Positions 7,844-16,948 are shown, counted from the stretch's first letter. The stretch is DNA of 64,000 nt from Sva-07 sp963828415 (GCA_963828415.1 CAWHEI010000009.1:496001-560000); one strand, 5' to 3'. Notes: generated by a model from the sequence alone, not told the origin. Program-made: numbers and translations.

Positions 7844-9607
7844 GTGAACACCACACGACGAGGCCGCAAGATCCTTGCGCTCGCCGCCGCCTCCGCAGTC
7901 ATCTTCGCAGCCTGTGGCAGCGACGACGACGGCGGAGCCGAGACGAGCGACGCGGTCGAGACGACCGACGCGCCGGATTCGACCGAGGCGCCTGACGCCA
8001 CGGACGCACCGGGCGACACCACCGAGACCACCGACGGCGGTGAGGAAGGCCCCGGGGAGGCGGCATTCCGTATCACCTATCCGTTGTCCGACACCGCAGT
8101 CTGGAACGACGGCTCGCCGATCACGGTCGCCGACTTCCAGTGCACCGCAGACGCCATCCTCAACACCCCGGGCTCACTGTCGACGACTGGCTACGACCAG
8201 ATCACCTCGATCTCCGAGGGATCGTCCGACAAGGAAGTCGTCGTCGAGATGGCCGTCGTGTACGCGCCGTACAAGACGCTGTTTGCGACGATGCTCAAGG
8301 CCGACGAGTTCGAGGACTGCAACGACGTCTCCGAAGACTTCTCCGAGGGCATCAAGTTCTCGGGCCGTGAGTGGATGCTCGACAGCTGGACTCCAGAGCA
8401 GATCGTCATGGTCCCGAACGAGGGCTACACCGGCGAGAAGGTCCCGCAGGTCGAGCGCATGGTCATGGTGCCGGCTGAAGATGGCCCGACACTGCTGAAG
8501 AGCGGCGCGGTCGACTTCATCTTCCCGCAGGCCTACACCGGCATCGACGCCGAACTCGATGATCCGAACGTAGCCTTCGACGCCGCGCCGGGTGGCTCCT
8601 ACGAGGCGCTCTACTTCCAGCAGGACCCCGCACTCGAAGGTCCGTTCTCGGACCCCGTGTACCGCGAGGCCTTCTTCAAGTCGATCGACGTCCAGGGTCT
8701 CTACGACCAGATCTATGCGCCGTTCGCGCAGGGCTTGCCGTTGCTGACCTGTGGCCCGATCGCCCCTGGTCCGTACTGTGACCCCGCGGCGTTCGCCGAC
8801 ACCTACGATCCCGAAGGCGCCGTTCAGGTACTGACCGACGCCGGTTGGACCCAGGATGCCGGTGGCAAGTGGGCCGATCCCGAGGGCAATGTCCCGCAGG
8901 TTCGCTGGATGGTCAACACGGGCAACACCCGCCGTGAGAGCGCCCAGGCCTACCTGATCCCGCTGATGGCGGAAGCCGGCTTCGACGTCGTCGCCGACAA
9001 CTGTGAAGCTCTGCCCTGCGTGTTCGAGACCCGACTCCCGTCGCTCGACTACGACATGGCGATGTACATCAGCACCGTGGCACCGGACCCGACGTACCTC
9101 GTCGCAACGAACCTGTGCAGTCAGATCCCGAACGAGGAGAACGACTTCCAGGGCCAGAACAGCACCGGCTGGTGCAACCCGGAGGCCGACGAGCTGCTGC
9201 TCGCCTCGGACAACGAGCTCGACGAGTTGACTCGTGAGCAGGAGGTCAAGGACGCGATTGCGCTCATGGCCCAGGATCATGTCCTGATCCCGACCCTGCA
9301 GTTCCCGAACATCGGTGCCTACCGCACCGACAAGGTGGCGAACACGCAGGCCGAGCTCGCGAACTACCGTGCGGTCAACGACTGGTACCAGTGGGAAGAC
9401 GTCGACGGAGACGGCCAGATCGTCTTCGGCGCCGAGCAGTTCCCAGGCCCCGATTGCCCGAACCCGATCACCGAGTGCTCCAACTCGTCGTGGTTCGTGT
9501 GGCTGACCTCGTTCGCGCTCCTCCCGAGCCCGTTCGACGCCACGGCCGACCAGACCTTCGAGATCTCCGAGATGCTGGCCAGCGAGCCGACCATCGAGGA
9601 ACTCTGA
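7844..9607 (+). CDS. Oligopeptide ABC transporter substrate-binding lipoprotein (SBP family 5)
   Basis: It captures peptide, or another ligand of the DppA/OppA/NikA class, outside the membrane for the permease encoded next. GTG 7844 follows a strong AGGAGGA site. A short signal peptide ends in the lipobox FAAC (Cys24), followed by an Asp/Thr/Glu-rich linker to about residue 68. Family-5 features follow: AVWNDGSPITVADF, the PAEDGPTLLKSGAVDF strand and TYDPEGAVQVLTDAGW. The protein is 587 residues, but the roughly 80 residues that normally precede the VW.DG.P.T..DF motif appear to be absent, which would remove part of lobe I. The ligand cannot be named from sequence. Confidence 0.88.
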   Translation: MNTTRRGRKILALAAASAVIFAACGSDDDGGAETSDAVETTDAPDSTEAPDATDAPGDTTETTDGGEEGPGEAAFRITYPLSDTAVWNDGSPITVADFQCTADAILNTPGSLSTTGYDQITSISEGSSDKEVVVEMAVVYAPYKTLFATMLKADEFEDCNDVSEDFSEGIKFSGREWMLDSWTPEQIVMVPNEGYTGEKVPQVERMVMVPAEDGPTLLKSGAVDFIFPQAYTGIDAELDDPNVAFDAAPGGSYEALYFQQDPALEGPFSDPVYREAFFKSIDVQGLYDQIYAPFAQGLPLLTCGPIAPGPYCDPAAFADTYDPEGAVQVLTDAGWTQDAGGKWADPEGNVPQVRWMVNTGNTRRESAQAYLIPLMAEAGFDVVADNCEALPCVFETRLPSLDYDMAMYISTVAPDPTYLVATNLCSQIPNEENDFQGQNSTGWCNPEADELLLASDNELDELTREQEVKDAIALMAQDHVLIPTLQFPNIGAYRTDKVANTQAELANYRAVNDWYQWEDVDGDGQIVFGAEQFPGPDCPNPITECSNSSWFVWLTSFALLPSPFDATADQTFEISEMLASEPTIEEL

Positions 9608-9688
9608 TCGGAAACGATCAGCTCGAAGTGAAATGACACGATGAGCATCTGCGTAGGGGCCGGACTGGCTCCGGCCTCTACGCTGCTC
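9604..9688 (+). terminator. Two stem-loops between SBP and permease genes
   Basis: A 7-bp stem CTGATCG-GAAA-CGATCAG (9604-9621) spans the stop codon. A larger hairpin follows at 9651-9683, a 14-bp stem with one G-U pair and a 5-nt loop, extended by GAGCA/TGCTC to 9643-9688. No T-tract follows. In SBP-first ABC operons such structures often stabilise or attenuate the mRNA so that binding protein exceeds permease; that role is inferred. Confidence 0.6.
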
Positions 9689-9724
9689 GTCGTTTCCTTC
9701 TGACGCAGTCCGGAAAGACGAACC

Positions 9725-10697
9725 ATGCTTCGATTCATCGTCCGCCGTTTGCTCTGGATGATCCCGACGATTCTGCTGGTCACCTTCATGGTGTACTGCG
9801 CCGTCCGGATCGGCTGGAACCCGGTTGCCACCTACCAGCGGGCCAATCCGCGCGCGTCGGAAGAGAAGCTCCAGCAGTACAAAGAGGTCAACGGCCTGTA
9901 CGAAGGCTTCGGTGGCTACATCCGCGGCTACTTCTCGTGGCTGTGGGCATTCGTGCAGGGCCCGGATCAGTGGCCCCGCTCGATCAAGGGCAGCGGCGAA
10001 GTCTGGCCGACCCTGCGGTACTCGCTCTTCAACACCCTCCGACTCGCCGGAACCGCAGCGTTCCTCGGCATCGGAATCGGTCTCTTCTTCGGCGTGGTCG
10101 CCGGCAAGCGCCCGGGCACCTGGATCGACAGCACGGTCAACTCGATCGCCTTCTTCGTCGGCTCGATCCCGCCGTTCGTCTCCGCCGTGATCCTGCAGCT
10201 CGCCTTCGCCGTGCAGCTCGGCTGGCTCCCCGCAGCGGGCATCTACCCTCCTGGCAACCAGGGATTCGATCCCTGGCTGATGGGCAAGCACATGATCCTG
10301 CCGGTGATCGTCGTCGCCGTCCAGACGATCGGCAACTATGCCGCGTTACATGCGAGCGTCGTTGCTCGACGTGTCATCGGCCGACTACCTGCGTACTGCT
10401 CGAGCCAAGGGGCTGAGCGAACGACAGGTCCTGAGGCGCCACACGATTCGCAACTCGCTGATCCCGATCGCCACCGTCGTGGCGATCGACATCGGCGCGA
10501 TTCTCGGCGGATTGATCATCACCGAGAACATCTTCAACTATCCGGGCATGGGCGTGTTCTTCATCGAGGCGGCCACCACCGGTGACTTCCCCCGGCTGAT
10601 GCCGTTCCTCGTGATCATCACGGTGTCGGTCCTGATCTTCAATCTGCTCGCCGACTTGTCGTACGCATATCTCGACCCGAGGATCAAACTTGACTAG
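9725..10697 (+). CDS. Oligopeptide ABC transporter permease (DppB/OppB type), one-base frameshift
   Basis: It is the first transmembrane subunit of the importer. The N-terminus MLRFIVRRLLWMIPTILLVT is the typical DppB start, followed by several membrane helices. The frame breaks at CC 10341-10342; deleting one C gives GNYARYMRASLLDV, the usual conserved region, and continues through DYLRTARAKGL, the EAA-type ATPase-contact loop, to YAYLDPRIKLD. The restored length is 323 residues. It is the third single-C insertion in the first 11 kb, which favours a sequence artefact. The stop overlaps the start of the next permease gene. Confidence 0.9.
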
Positions 10698-11691
10698 TTA
10701 TCAGCCGGTTCACGAAAGCCGAGAGTTCGAGTCGTTCGACGAGCTCTACGACGTCTCCGAGCAGGAGGGCCTCGACGTCCGGACGTTGACGCCGCGTCAA
10801 CTCGCGTGGCGTCGATACCGGCGTCACAAGGCGGCCATGGTGTCGACCTTCGTGTTCGGAGCGCTCGTGATCATGGTCGTGTTCGCGCCGGTCTTCGCTC
10901 GGTATGGCGTCAACGAAGCAGTCTTTCCGATCTCCGAGGGTCCGAACCAATTTCTTGAACCGCAGTCGGTCGCCTGGTTCGGCACCGACGACATCGGACG
11001 CGACATCTACTCGCGACTGCTGTACGGCATGCGCACGTCGATCTTCATCGGCGTCGCCACCGGCATCATCGCAACGATCATCGGGGCTGCCGTGGGTTCG
11101 ATCTCCGGCATGCGCGGCGGCAAGCTCGATGACGGGATGATGCGCGGCACCGACGTATTCCTCGCCTTCCCGTTCCTCGTCGCCATCATCGTGGTCCGCG
11201 AGTTCATCGGCGGGCTGAGCTTCCTCGAACCGGTGATCGGCGACAAGACGTCGGTGCGGTTCATCATCTTCTTGTTGGCGATCTTCGCCTGGATGGGTGT
11301 CGCACGTCTCGTGCGAGGACAGGTGCTCTCGCTGAAGGAGCGCGAGTTCATCGAGGCCGCTCGTGCGGTCGGGGCATCGGAGCGTCGGATCATCATGTCG
11401 CATCTGATCCCGAATTCGATCGGCCCGATCCTCGTCGCGCTGACGATCACGGTCATCGGTGCGATCGTTGCCGAATCGACGCTCGCCTTCTTCGGTTTCG
11501 GGCCGCAACCGGGCTCGGGCGGTACGTCGCTCGGCAATCTCGTGTTGCTGTCTCGTGGCGGAGCCACGCAGGGCAACTGGTGGCTGGTCGTGTTCCCCTG
11601 CGGTGCGCTCGTGCTCCTTGCGATCTGCATCAACTTCATCGGGGACGGACTGCGCGACGCCTTCGACCCGAAGATGGATGCAGCGAAGTGA
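10690..11691 (+). CDS. Oligopeptide ABC transporter permease (DppC/OppC type)
   Basis: A 333-residue second transmembrane subunit. An N-terminal helix after RRYRRHKAAM is followed by the DppC signature WFGTDDIGRDIYSRLLYGMR, several helices, and the ATPase-contact loop EREFIEAARAVGASERRII. It starts at TTG 10690, overlapping the preceding gene by 8 bp, and its stop overlaps the following GTG by 4 bp, consistent with translational coupling. Complete, with no break. Confidence 0.93.
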   Translation: MTSYQPVHESREFESFDELYDVSEQEGLDVRTLTPRQLAWRRYRRHKAAMVSTFVFGALVIMVVFAPVFARYGVNEAVFPISEGPNQFLEPQSVAWFGTDDIGRDIYSRLLYGMRTSIFIGVATGIIATIIGAAVGSISGMRGGKLDDGMMRGTDVFLAFPFLVAIIVVREFIGGLSFLEPVIGDKTSVRFIIFLLAIFAWMGVARLVRGQVLSLKEREFIEAARAVGASERRIIMSHLIPNSIGPILVALTITVIGAIVAESTLAFFGFGPQPGSGGTSLGNLVLLSRGGATQGNWWLVVFPCGALVLLAICINFIGDGLRDAFDPKMDAAK

Positions 11692-12674
11692 CCGCTGCGA
11701 AGGCGTCGGTGTTGACCCTGCGCGACCTGCGTGTCCAGTTCGACACGCCGAACGGTCCGGTCCAGGCGGTTCGAGGTGTCGATCTCGATCTGGCGCCAGG
11801 CGAAATCCTCGGTGTCGTCGGCGAGAGCGGGTCGGGAAAGTCCGTGACGTTCCTTGCCATGCTCGGGCTCCTGCCGAAATCCGCTCAGATCTCCGGATCG
11901 GCGAAGATCGAGGACACCGAACTCGTCGGCGCGGACACCAAGTCGATGCGATCGATCCGTGGTCAGCGGGTGTCGATGATCTTCCAGGATCCGTTGTCGG
12001 CGCTCAACCCCGTGCGGCGTGTCGGTGATCAGATCGTCGAGATGATCCGATCCCACCAGGACGTCTCGAAGAAGTCGGCGGCCGCCAGTGCCGTCGACCT
12101 GCTCGGTACCGTCGGCATCCCTCAGCCCAAGCAGCGCGCCGAGCAGTATCCGCACGAATTCTCGGGAGGCATGCGCCAACGCGTGATGATCGCCATGGCC
12201 ATCGCAAACGACCCGCAGGTGCTGATCGCCGACGAGCCGACAACCGCACTCGATGTGACCGTTCAGGCGCAGATTCTCGAGGTGATCGACGATCTCCGCG
12301 CCCAGATGGGCATGGCGGTCGTGATGATCACGCACGACCTCGGCGTGATCGCTCGGGTCGCCGACCGCGTACAGGTCATGTATGCCGGTCGCGTCGTCGA
12401 GAGGACGAACGTCGAGTCGCTGTTCGCGAACCCGACGCACCCCTACACCGAAGGCTTGCTCAGGTCGATTCCGTTGCTCGGACACCAGCGACTCCTTCCG
12501 ATTCCCGGATCACCGCCGAACATGTTGCGACCGCCGAGCGGTTGTGCCTTCCGCCCCCGCTGTCCATACGCACTCGAGGAGTGCGCCGGCGACGTTCCCG
12601 AGCTCGAGCCTGTCGGCCCGGCGGAGTCGGCCTGTGTGCGCGCAGCGACGCTGAACCTCGGAGTGCTGACGTGA
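11688..12674 (+). CDS. Oligopeptide ABC transporter ATPase (DppD/OppD type)
   Basis: A 328-residue ATP-binding subunit. Motifs in order are Walker A GESGSGKS, Q-loop IFQDPLSALNP, signature EFSGGMRQR, Walker B VLIADEPTTALD and the switch His in MITHDLGV. After the ATPase core comes the OppD-type C-terminus with THPYTEGLLRSIP and a Cys-containing GCAFRPRCPYALEEC segment, which in this family can ligate an iron-sulphur cluster. It has a 4-bp overlap with both neighbours and would pair with the next ATPase as a heterodimer. Confidence 0.94.
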   Translation: MTAAKASVLTLRDLRVQFDTPNGPVQAVRGVDLDLAPGEILGVVGESGSGKSVTFLAMLGLLPKSAQISGSAKIEDTELVGADTKSMRSIRGQRVSMIFQDPLSALNPVRRVGDQIVEMIRSHQDVSKKSAAASAVDLLGTVGIPQPKQRAEQYPHEFSGGMRQRVMIAMAIANDPQVLIADEPTTALDVTVQAQILEVIDDLRAQMGMAVVMITHDLGVIARVADRVQVMYAGRVVERTNVESLFANPTHPYTEGLLRSIPLLGHQRLLPIPGSPPNMLRPPSGCAFRPRCPYALEECAGDVPELEPVGPAESACVRAATLNLGVLT

Positions 12675-13702
12675 CCGACGCGAACAGCGAAACGCTGCTG
12701 CAGGTCCGCAACCTCACCAAGACCTTCGAAGTCAAGACGACGAAGGGCCTTCGGTCCATCAAGCTTCCCGTGCAAGCGGTGTCGCAGGTGTCGTTCGACA
12801 TCGCTGCGGGCGAGACGTTCGGTCTCGTGGGCGAGAGCGGAAGTGGCAAGACGACGGTCGGCCGATGCCTGCTTCGACTGATCGAGCCCACATCCGGCTC
12901 GGTCGAGTTCAAGGGCGTCGACATCGCAGGCCTGAGCCGATCGCAGATGCGGCCGATTCGCCGCCAGATGCAGATCGTGTTCCAGGATCCGCAGGCTTCC
13001 CTCGATCCACGTCTCACGGTGGGTTCCGCGATCGCCGAGCCCCTACGAATCCAGAAGGTCGACGGCGATCACCGAGCCAAGGTGGCCGAACTGCTCGAAC
13101 TGGTCGGTCTCTCGCCCGATCATGCGGGACGTTTCCCGCACGAGTTCTCCGGCGGCCAGCGCCAACGTGTGGGCATCGCACGAGCGCTCGCGCTCGATCC
13201 TGAGTTCGTGGTGCTCGACGAGCCGGTTTCCGCGCTCGACGTCAGCATCCAGGCCGGTGTCGTCAACCTCCTCCAGGACCTGCAGGAGCGCTTGGGGCTC
13301 AGCTACCTCTTCATCGCTCACGACCTCTCGATCGTTCGACACATCAGTCACCGTGTTGCGGTGATGTATCTCGGCAAGATCGTCGAGATCGCCAAGGCCG
13401 ACGAGCTGTACCAACGCCCGTCGCATCCGTACACGGTGGCGCTGTTGTCGGCGGTTCCCGAGGCCGATCCGGAGATCGAACGCACGCGCCAACGGATCAT
13501 GCTCGTGGGTGACGTCCCCTCACCGATCGATCCGCCGAGCGGCTGTCGCTTCCGCACGCGTTGTCCGAAGGCGCAGTCGTTGTGCGCCGAGGAAGAGCCG
13601 GAGCTCATCGACAGGGGAGCGGGCCATCCGGTCGCGTGTCACTTCCCCGAAGAAGTCGGCGTCGCAGTGGGCGAAGCGGTCAGCTTCGAACCTCCGAACT
13701 GA
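12671..13702 (+). CDS. Oligopeptide ABC transporter ATPase (DppF/OppF type)
   Basis: A 343-residue second ATPase. It has Walker A GESGSGKTT, Q-loop VFQDPQASLDP, signature EFSGGQRQR, Walker B FVVLDEPVSALD and switch His in FIAHDLSIVRH, followed by SHPYTVALLSAVP and GCRFRTRCPKAQSLC. The DppF character is shown by the ASLDPR motif after the Q-loop. It is the last gene of the five-gene transporter operon; secG starts 18 bp later and could be co-transcribed. Confidence 0.94.
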   Translation: MTDANSETLLQVRNLTKTFEVKTTKGLRSIKLPVQAVSQVSFDIAAGETFGLVGESGSGKTTVGRCLLRLIEPTSGSVEFKGVDIAGLSRSQMRPIRRQMQIVFQDPQASLDPRLTVGSAIAEPLRIQKVDGDHRAKVAELLELVGLSPDHAGRFPHEFSGGQRQRVGIARALALDPEFVVLDEPVSALDVSIQAGVVNLLQDLQERLGLSYLFIAHDLSIVRHISHRVAVMYLGKIVEIAKADELYQRPSHPYTVALLSAVPEADPEIERTRQRIMLVGDVPSPIDPPSGCRFRTRCPKAQSLCAEEEPELIDRGAGHPVACHFPEEVGVAVGEAVSFEPPN

Positions 13703-13720
13703 CCGGTAGGCTTGTCGACC

Positions 13721-13957
13721 GTGCGTGACGTCATGCTCTACATCACTCTCGTGGTCAACGTGGTCGCGATGGGCGCCCTGATCGCTGGCATCTTGATGCA
13801 CAGTGGTCGCGGTGGTGGCCTGTCCGACATGTTCGGTGGCGGTGGCGGCGCGGCACTCGGTTCGTCCGCTGCGGAGCGCAACCTCAACCGGATCACGTTC
13901 GTGTTCGCGCTCGTGTGGGTCTTCACCGTGTTGGCGTTGCCGTTCCTCATGGTCTGA
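13721..13957 (+). CDS. secG: Preprotein translocase subunit SecG
   Basis: A 78-residue protein with two membrane helices joined by a Gly-rich loop: the first helix ends in LMHSGRGGGLSDMFGGG, then SSAAERNLNRIT leads into the second helix FVFALVWVFTVLALPFLM. This is the SecG layout. SecG associates with SecYE and stimulates preprotein translocation. GTG 13721 is chosen; TTG 13712 and ATG 13733 are alternatives. In many actinobacteria secG directly follows tpiA, so the transporter operon between them is unusual. Confidence 0.92.
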   Translation: MRDVMLYITLVVNVVAMGALIAGILMHSGRGGGLSDMFGGGGGAALGSSAAERNLNRITFVFALVWVFTVLALPFLMV

Positions 13958-14003
13958 GTGGAGTCGCCGCAACGGTCGGATACAGTCACTGACCCACAAC
14001 CAC

Positions 14004-14092
14004 GTCGGAGTGGCGGAATGGCAGACGCGCTAGCTTGAGGTGCTAGTGCCCTACTAATGGGCGTGGGGGTTCAAGTCCCCCCTCCGACACCA
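14004..14092 (+). tRNA. tRNA-Leu (anticodon GAG)
   Basis: The 7-bp acceptor stem GTCGGAG/CTCCGAC, D-arm TGGCGGAATGGCAGAC, anticodon stem CTAGC/GCTAG with loop TTGAGGT (anticodon GAG), a long class II variable arm (TGCCCTACTAATGGGCG) and T-arm GGGGGTTCAAGTCCCCC are all visible. The CCA end is encoded (14090-14092). It reads CUC and CUU leucine codons. A possible -10 (TACAGT, 13981-13986) lies 17 bp upstream. Confidence 0.97.
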
Positions 14093-14103
14093 GCAATTTC
14101 AGC

Positions 14104-14154
14104 CGTTCTCGTGAACTCATCTGCGACTATGTGTGCAACGAGTTCACGAGAACG
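14104..14154. repeat. 51-bp inverted repeat, family D, first copy
   Basis: Perfect 15-bp arms CGTTCTCGTGAACTC and GAGTTCACGAGAACG enclose a 21-nt loop. A second copy with the same arm and loop lengths is at 25636-25686; both are preceded by AGC. It lies between tRNA-Leu and the stop of the convergent LuxR gene, so it could also terminate transcription. Confidence 0.9.
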
Positions 14155-14163
14155 TTGTGCGAT

Positions 14164-16443
14164 TCAGCTGTCGAGGACGCCGAGTTCCCGCGCAGTTCTC
14201 ACGGCACCGGACCGCGAGGTCGTGCCGAGCTTGCGGTAGATCCGTCGCACGTGGGACTTCACCGTGTGTCGGGAGATGTGCAGCTCCATGCCGATCTCCG
14301 GCAGGCTCAGATGGCTGGCGAGGAGCTCGACGATGGTCGTCTCCCGACGAGTCAGCTGCTCGACCATGAGCCGAGACGTCCCTGCCGGGGTCGATGGTGC
14401 CGTCGCGTCGTCGCGCGGCTGGCGCAGAGCCACGTCGGTGCCTTCGAGTTCGAGACGAGCGGCATCCGCCCATTCGGCGAGGCGGGTCTCGGTGCCGGCG
14501 GTCCGGAGTTCCTCGGCGAGGCCCAGCAGCTCAGCACGCCAGGCGGAACCTCCACGCGCGTGTTCGATACGCGCGCGCTCGATGAGTGCGATAGCGAGCA
14601 GGAGGTGAGGGCCTGGCCGGGGCGGCGGGAGCAGCTCGGCCAGATCGACCAGTCCGGTGGCGGTGTCGAGGTCACCGTGGCGCCTGGCATCGCGAGCGGC
14701 GACCACCAGCGCATCGACCATGCCGGGGAGATCAGGCTCTCCGTCGGCGCGCCAACGCTCGATCGCCCGGTCGGCGACGGCGACAGCGCCGTCGGACTGC
14801 CCAGCAGCGTCGAGTGCGCCCGCCAGCACGCTGAGTGCAGACGAATCGGGCAGGAGCGACCGGGGTGCCGAGACCAGCGATCGTGCGACGTCGACCGCGC
14901 GGGCAGGATCTCCGAGTTGACTCTCGATCCTGACGTCCCAGTGAGCGATGATCTCGTCGAGCGGTTCGACCTGACCCTCCGGACGTAATCGCCGCGCAGT
15001 CTCCCAATGGGCGTGCATGCTGTCGGCGCGGGCGTTGACCGCGTCGTAGACGGCCAGGACACACTCCAGCCGACTCTGCAACCAGCCGTCGTCGTCTGCG
15101 ACGCGTTCGGAGCAGAACTCCCACCATCTCGGGCCGTCCGGGTTGGCGATCAGCGTGAGTGCAACACAGTGATCCATCGCCCGATCGAGCGACTCGGCGA
15201 TCACATCGTCCGGAATGGCGCCGAGCCAGACGTCGAGGTCACGTCGGTGCGGTCCGACGTACAACGACGGGAAGGAATCAACCACGAGGTCCTGGGCCTG
15301 TACGTGATCTCCTGCCGCGAGGAGGTGATCGATCGCGTCGATGCCGCGGTCGTGCGCGATGAGCCACTCGGCGGCGAGGCGGTGATGGCGACGTGCGACG
15401 TCGGGATCTCGGCGGCGCTGCTCGTGACGGAGCAGCTCGGCGAGCAGGGGATGGAATCGGTATTCGTCGGCACTGCGTTCGACTCGCGACACGAAGATGC
15501 CGTCCGCGGCGATCGTCCGGAGGACGTCAGCGCTGTCGGACCGCCCGGTGATCGCGTCGCATATCCCGGGCTCGAGCGTTCGCAAGACCGCCACGGCCGA
15601 GAGGAAGTCGCGCCGTTGCTCGCTCTGGCGGTCCAGCACCTCCTCGAGCAGGAACTCGGCGACCGACGTGTTCGTCACCGAGAAGCGCTCGAGCAGGTCA
15701 GCGGGTTCGGCACCGTCGTGGATGGCGAGGGCAGCCAGGCGGATACCGGCGACCCACCCCTCGGTGCGAGCTTGCAGCGCACGGGCCAGTTCGGGTGTCG
15801 GGTCGACCGAGACGGCGGCGAGCAGTTCCCTGGTCTCGTCGAGCCCGAATGCGAGATCTCGCTCCCGGACTTCGGCAACACGGCCCTGCGCGCGCTGGCG
15901 GCCGAGCGGAATCGGGGGATCGCTGCGGCTGATGACGACCGGGTGGACCGAGGGAGGAAGATTGGTGAGGAACCAATCCAGGAGCCGCCAGTCGTCCGAC
16001 GACAACAGATGGGCATCGTCGAGAACCACCACCGTCGTGGGCGTCTCGGGGGCATCAGCCAGCAGCTCCTCGACGAGCTGGGTGAGGATCCACTGAGGAT
16101 CGCCTTGATCCATGTCCAAGACGTCGAAGAGGTCGAGCGGTGATTCAGGACGCGCTCGCTGAACGGCACGGGCGAGCAGGTCAGCGAAGCCTGGGCGACG
16201 GATCCCGGCGCTCGTGAGACCCACCCACGTCCATGGTTCGCAACGGCCGTCGATCCATGTCCGCACGAGCGTGGTCTTGCCCGCTCCGGGGGGACCGACG
16301 ACCAGCGTCCAGGCCGCGGCGGTGTCGGGACCGAGCCGCTGGTCGAGATCCGCTCGTCTCACTGCGTTCGGCGGAGCTTGAGGAGGTCGGAACGACACCT
16401 GCAGGGTTGGTTGGGCCCGAGCGTCCGGCTGAATGCGAGCCAC
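14164..16443 (-). CDS. Large ATP-binding LuxR-family regulator (MalT/LAL type)
   Basis: A 759-residue transcription regulator. The N-terminal NTPase domain has Walker A GPPGAGKTT (residues 50-58) and a Walker B-like VVVLDDAHLL. A long helical, TPR-like middle follows. The C-terminal LuxR helix-turn-helix reads LTRRETTIVELLASHLSLPE and HISRHTVKSHVRRIYRKLG, which binds DNA. In the MalT family, inducer plus ATP trigger oligomerisation and activation. The inducer here is unknown. It starts with GTG 16443. A small gene 80 bp upstream on the same strand is a likely partner. Confidence 0.92.
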   Translation of the reverse strand: MARIQPDARAQPTLQVSFRPPQAPPNAVRRADLDQRLGPDTAAAWTLVVGPPGAGKTTLVRTWIDGRCEPWTWVGLTSAGIRRPGFADLLARAVQRARPESPLDLFDVLDMDQGDPQWILTQLVEELLADAPETPTTVVVLDDAHLLSSDDWRLLDWFLTNLPPSVHPVVISRSDPPIPLGRQRAQGRVAEVRERDLAFGLDETRELLAAVSVDPTPELARALQARTEGWVAGIRLAALAIHDGAEPADLLERFSVTNTSVAEFLLEEVLDRQSEQRRDFLSAVAVLRTLEPGICDAITGRSDSADVLRTIAADGIFVSRVERSADEYRFHPLLAELLRHEQRRRDPDVARRHHRLAAEWLIAHDRGIDAIDHLLAAGDHVQAQDLVVDSFPSLYVGPHRRDLDVWLGAIPDDVIAESLDRAMDHCVALTLIANPDGPRWWEFCSERVADDDGWLQSRLECVLAVYDAVNARADSMHAHWETARRLRPEGQVEPLDEIIAHWDVRIESQLGDPARAVDVARSLVSAPRSLLPDSSALSVLAGALDAAGQSDGAVAVADRAIERWRADGEPDLPGMVDALVVAARDARRHGDLDTATGLVDLAELLPPPRPGPHLLLAIALIERARIEHARGGSAWRAELLGLAEELRTAGTETRLAEWADAARLELEGTDVALRQPRDDATAPSTPAGTSRLMVEQLTRRETTIVELLASHLSLPEIGMELHISRHTVKSHVRRIYRKLGTTSRSGAVRTARELGVLDS

Positions 16444-16523
16444 ACCAGGAACCTACCGGTGCCGTGTTGCGCCTGCGTGAACGTGCGTCGAGCAGAGGTC
16501 GCCCTGGCTCGTCGCGTCGAACC

Positions 16524-16853
16524 TCACGTGCCGGTTGTCGTAGGGGACTGTGGATGTGGGCTGTCGGAGACGTGGACATCGACCACCTGGAGTCCGAGGT
16601 CGCGAACACGGGCCAGGAGGCCGTGCAACGATGCGTCGTCCACGAGTGTGCCGGTGAGGACGGTCTCGCTGTGCACCTCGAGGTCGTCGAACGCCGCTGT
16701 CATGGTGGGGCCGATCGGTCCCTTGAGCCTGACGAGTACGTGTTTCACGACCGTGCGTCCGATGTCCGCGTCGAGGTGTCGCTCTGGTTGTGTGACGGGG
16801 TCGTTGGTGCCCACACGACCGCCATCGTGGACCACCCGCGGGCGATGCGTCAT
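16524..16853 (-). CDS. Small conserved-looking protein upstream of the LuxR regulator
   Basis: A 109-residue protein of unknown function. Its core reads VLVRLKGPIGPTMTAAFDDL, then TVLTGTLVDDASLHGLLARV and RDLGLQVVDVHV, an alternating strand-helix-strand pattern. I recall similar short proteins next to regulators in other actinobacteria, but I cannot name a family. The coding strand is supported by the well-ordered amphipathic pattern and by its position ahead of the LuxR gene. Near-transcriptional coupling suggests it modulates or reports on that regulator; this is inference. Confidence 0.6.
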   Translation of the reverse strand: MTHRPRVVHDGGRVGTNDPVTQPERHLDADIGRTVVKHVLVRLKGPIGPTMTAAFDDLEVHSETVLTGTLVDDASLHGLLARVRDLGLQVVDVHVSDSPHPQSPTTTGT

Positions 16854-16948
16854 CCCCCCGATGGAGTGAATTTCCGACGTGGCGCCGGCACGAAAAGAGC
16901 CCCGATGGTGCGATGCGGCGACGTGGTGGCGTTGCGTAAGAACGTGGC

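Noticed and set aside
8174..10291. A 705-codon open frame on the minus strand opposite the peptide transporter genes
   Set aside because: It is a high-GC shadow frame: rich in Arg/Glu/Asp/Val without family motifs, while the plus strand has clear SBP and permease signatures.
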